The notes under the pieces were generated by a model. The model was not told the DNA's origin. It did not search any database and saw nothing but the letters and a program-made list of their open reading frames with translations. Positions 13,065 through 13,691 of a stretch of DNA of 13,691 bases are shown piece by piece. The stretch covers positions 1 through 13,691 of the forward strand of contig CAZKLS010000077.1 in assembly GCA_964553405.1 (NCBI GenBank). The letters run 5' to 3'. Every line of letters starts with the position of its first letter. Positions within the stretch are counted from its first letter, which is position 1. Source of the stretch: DATIRA01 sp964553405. GTDB taxonomy: Bacteria; Pseudomonadota; Gammaproteobacteria; Steroidobacterales; Steroidobacteraceae. The position numbers were made by a program, and so were the translations under genes.

Positions 13065-13595
13065 TCAGCGTTCCGATCCGGCGCGGCTCGAGTCGCCCTG
13101 GTAGACCGGCAATCCGTCCGAGCCCGGGTCGTGGCCCGGCGGGAAGACGAACGTCGTCCAGACTTTCGCCGAATACTCGGAGATCTGAACCTTGTCGGCC
13201 TGGTTGCCGCCGAGCATGTAGTACTTCGTGCCGTCCTCGCTCTTGCCGACGATGAACGCGACGTGGCCCCCGCCTTTTCTCGACTTGATCCCGATCGCGC
13301 CATAGACCGGCTCGTCGAGCTTCTGGCCGAAGTTCTCCCAGGACTTCGCGCGGAAAGCCTTCGCGACCGGAACGATCTCGTTCTGCTTCATCACCCAGGC
13401 GACGAAGCTGCCGCACCATGCATTACGGCCGCCCGAGTCGTCGGTGCCCCAGTACTTGCTCGCCTTGAAGTACTCGAGGATGCGCGGGTTGGCCTTGTGC
13501 TTACCGCTGCGCTCGGACACCCCGATCTCGGCCTCCGCGGTCTTCATCCAGGGGGCGTGCTCCGCCACCGCCTCCGGGGCCTCGGCGAGCGGCAC
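13065..13595 (-). CDS. TIGR02594-type (NlpC/P60-like) Cys/His hydrolase
   Basis: A 176-residue protein from GTG 13595. It matches the TIGR02594 pattern: PWMKTAEAEIGVSE (15-28), NPRILEY, the Cys of RNAWCGSFVAWV (Cys61), the His of GGGHVAFIVG (His111), and YMLGGNQADKV near 126-136. The fold is the cysteine-peptidase type found in phage endolysins and bacterial cell-wall hydrolases, so cutting peptidoglycan peptides is the likely role. No signal peptide is visible from this start. The frame stays open to the window edge at 13691, so the gene may begin outside; ATG 13547 is another start. The protein is unusually lysine-rich for this window, which may reflect transfer. Its stop lies 2 nt before the lipoprotein TTG. 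Confidence 0.82.
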   Translation of the reverse strand: MPLAEAPEAVAEHAPWMKTAEAEIGVSERSGKHKANPRILEYFKASKYWGTDDSGGRNAWCGSFVAWVMKQNEIVPVAKAFRAKSWENFGQKLDEPVYGAIGIKSRKGGGHVAFIVGKSEDGTKYYMLGGNQADKVQISEYSAKVWTTFVFPPGHDPGSDGLPVYQGDSSRAGSER

Positions 13596-13613
13596 CGAGG
13601 GGAGCCAGTCGTC

Positions 13614-13691
13614 ATGATCCCAACGATCCCACCGATCGAGACAGTGGTTCCGCCGCGGGTCGTGTTCCGGCAGGCCGGTGTGATCGAAAAA
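13614..13691 (+). CDS. Possible start of a divergent gene (fragment)
   Basis: An ATG at 13614 preceded by GAGGGGAG (13597-13604, 9 nt spacing) opens 26 codons to the right edge. The peptide begins MIPTIPPIETVVPPRVVF. The ribosome binding site is among the better ones here and the peptide looks protein-like, but no family can be named. The start would be only 18 nt from the GTG of the minus-strand hydrolase, and the opposite frame is also open, so at most one arrangement is right. Confidence 0.38.
   Translation, partial: MIPTIPPIETVVPPRVVFRQAGVIEK

Noticed and set aside
12547..13419. A longer lipoprotein-frame protein starting at ATG 13419
   Set aside because: Its first 119 codons overlap the wall hydrolase gene and are arginine-rich noise; the lipoprotein signal begins at the TTG.
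1..13691. CRISPR arrays, tRNA or rRNA genes, insertion sequences, toxin-antitoxin pairs
   Set aside because: No regularly spaced repeats, cloverleaf, transposase motifs or terminal inverted repeats were seen.

Overview
The window is G+C-rich throughout (roughly two thirds by eye) and tightly packed, with short gaps and long antisense open frames typical of high-GC genomes. HtpX, a GlsB/YeaQ-type membrane protein, lipobox lipoproteins and a Tat-exported enzyme point to a Gram-negative proteobacterium. I cannot place it more precisely. I saw no transposase, integrase, tRNA, rRNA or CRISPR array, so it reads as ordinary chromosome with accessory metabolic genes.

Left part (1-2270, minus strand): an ACS/SLC17-type MFS transporter, an NAD-type short-chain dehydrogenase, and the first 27 codons of a class V aminotransferase (isopenicillin-N-epimerase-like) cut by the left edge. 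They are co-oriented and may form a small uptake-and-catabolism unit. Next, htpX (minus) and a glsB-like gene (plus) diverge from a 321-bp control region rich in inverted repeats. The glsB-like gene is followed closely by an unrecognised secreted protein.

Middle part (4501-9112): an M28 metallopeptidase lipoprotein overlaps a Tat-signal amidohydrolase by 17 bp on the minus strand. Divergent from them is an MFSD1-like MFS transporter. Peptide hydrolysis in the envelope plus import of the products is an attractive but unproven reading. A strong hairpin fills the convergent gap after the transporter.

Right part (9144-13595, minus strand): six co-oriented genes. In transcription order they are a TIGR02594-type Cys/His hydrolase, a small lipoprotein starting at TTG 2 nt after the previous stop, a TrpF-like barrel protein that lacks the catalytic cysteine, a membrane-anchored alpha/beta hydrolase, a second SDR, and a secreted tandem-DUF302 protein. 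At the right edge a plus-strand ORF with a good ribosome binding site may start at 13614, but the minus-strand frame is also open to the edge.

No single spectacular new system is evident. The most interesting items are the cysteine-less TrpF-like protein and its operon, the M28/amidohydrolase/MFSD1-like cluster, and the structured htpX-glsB intergenic region.
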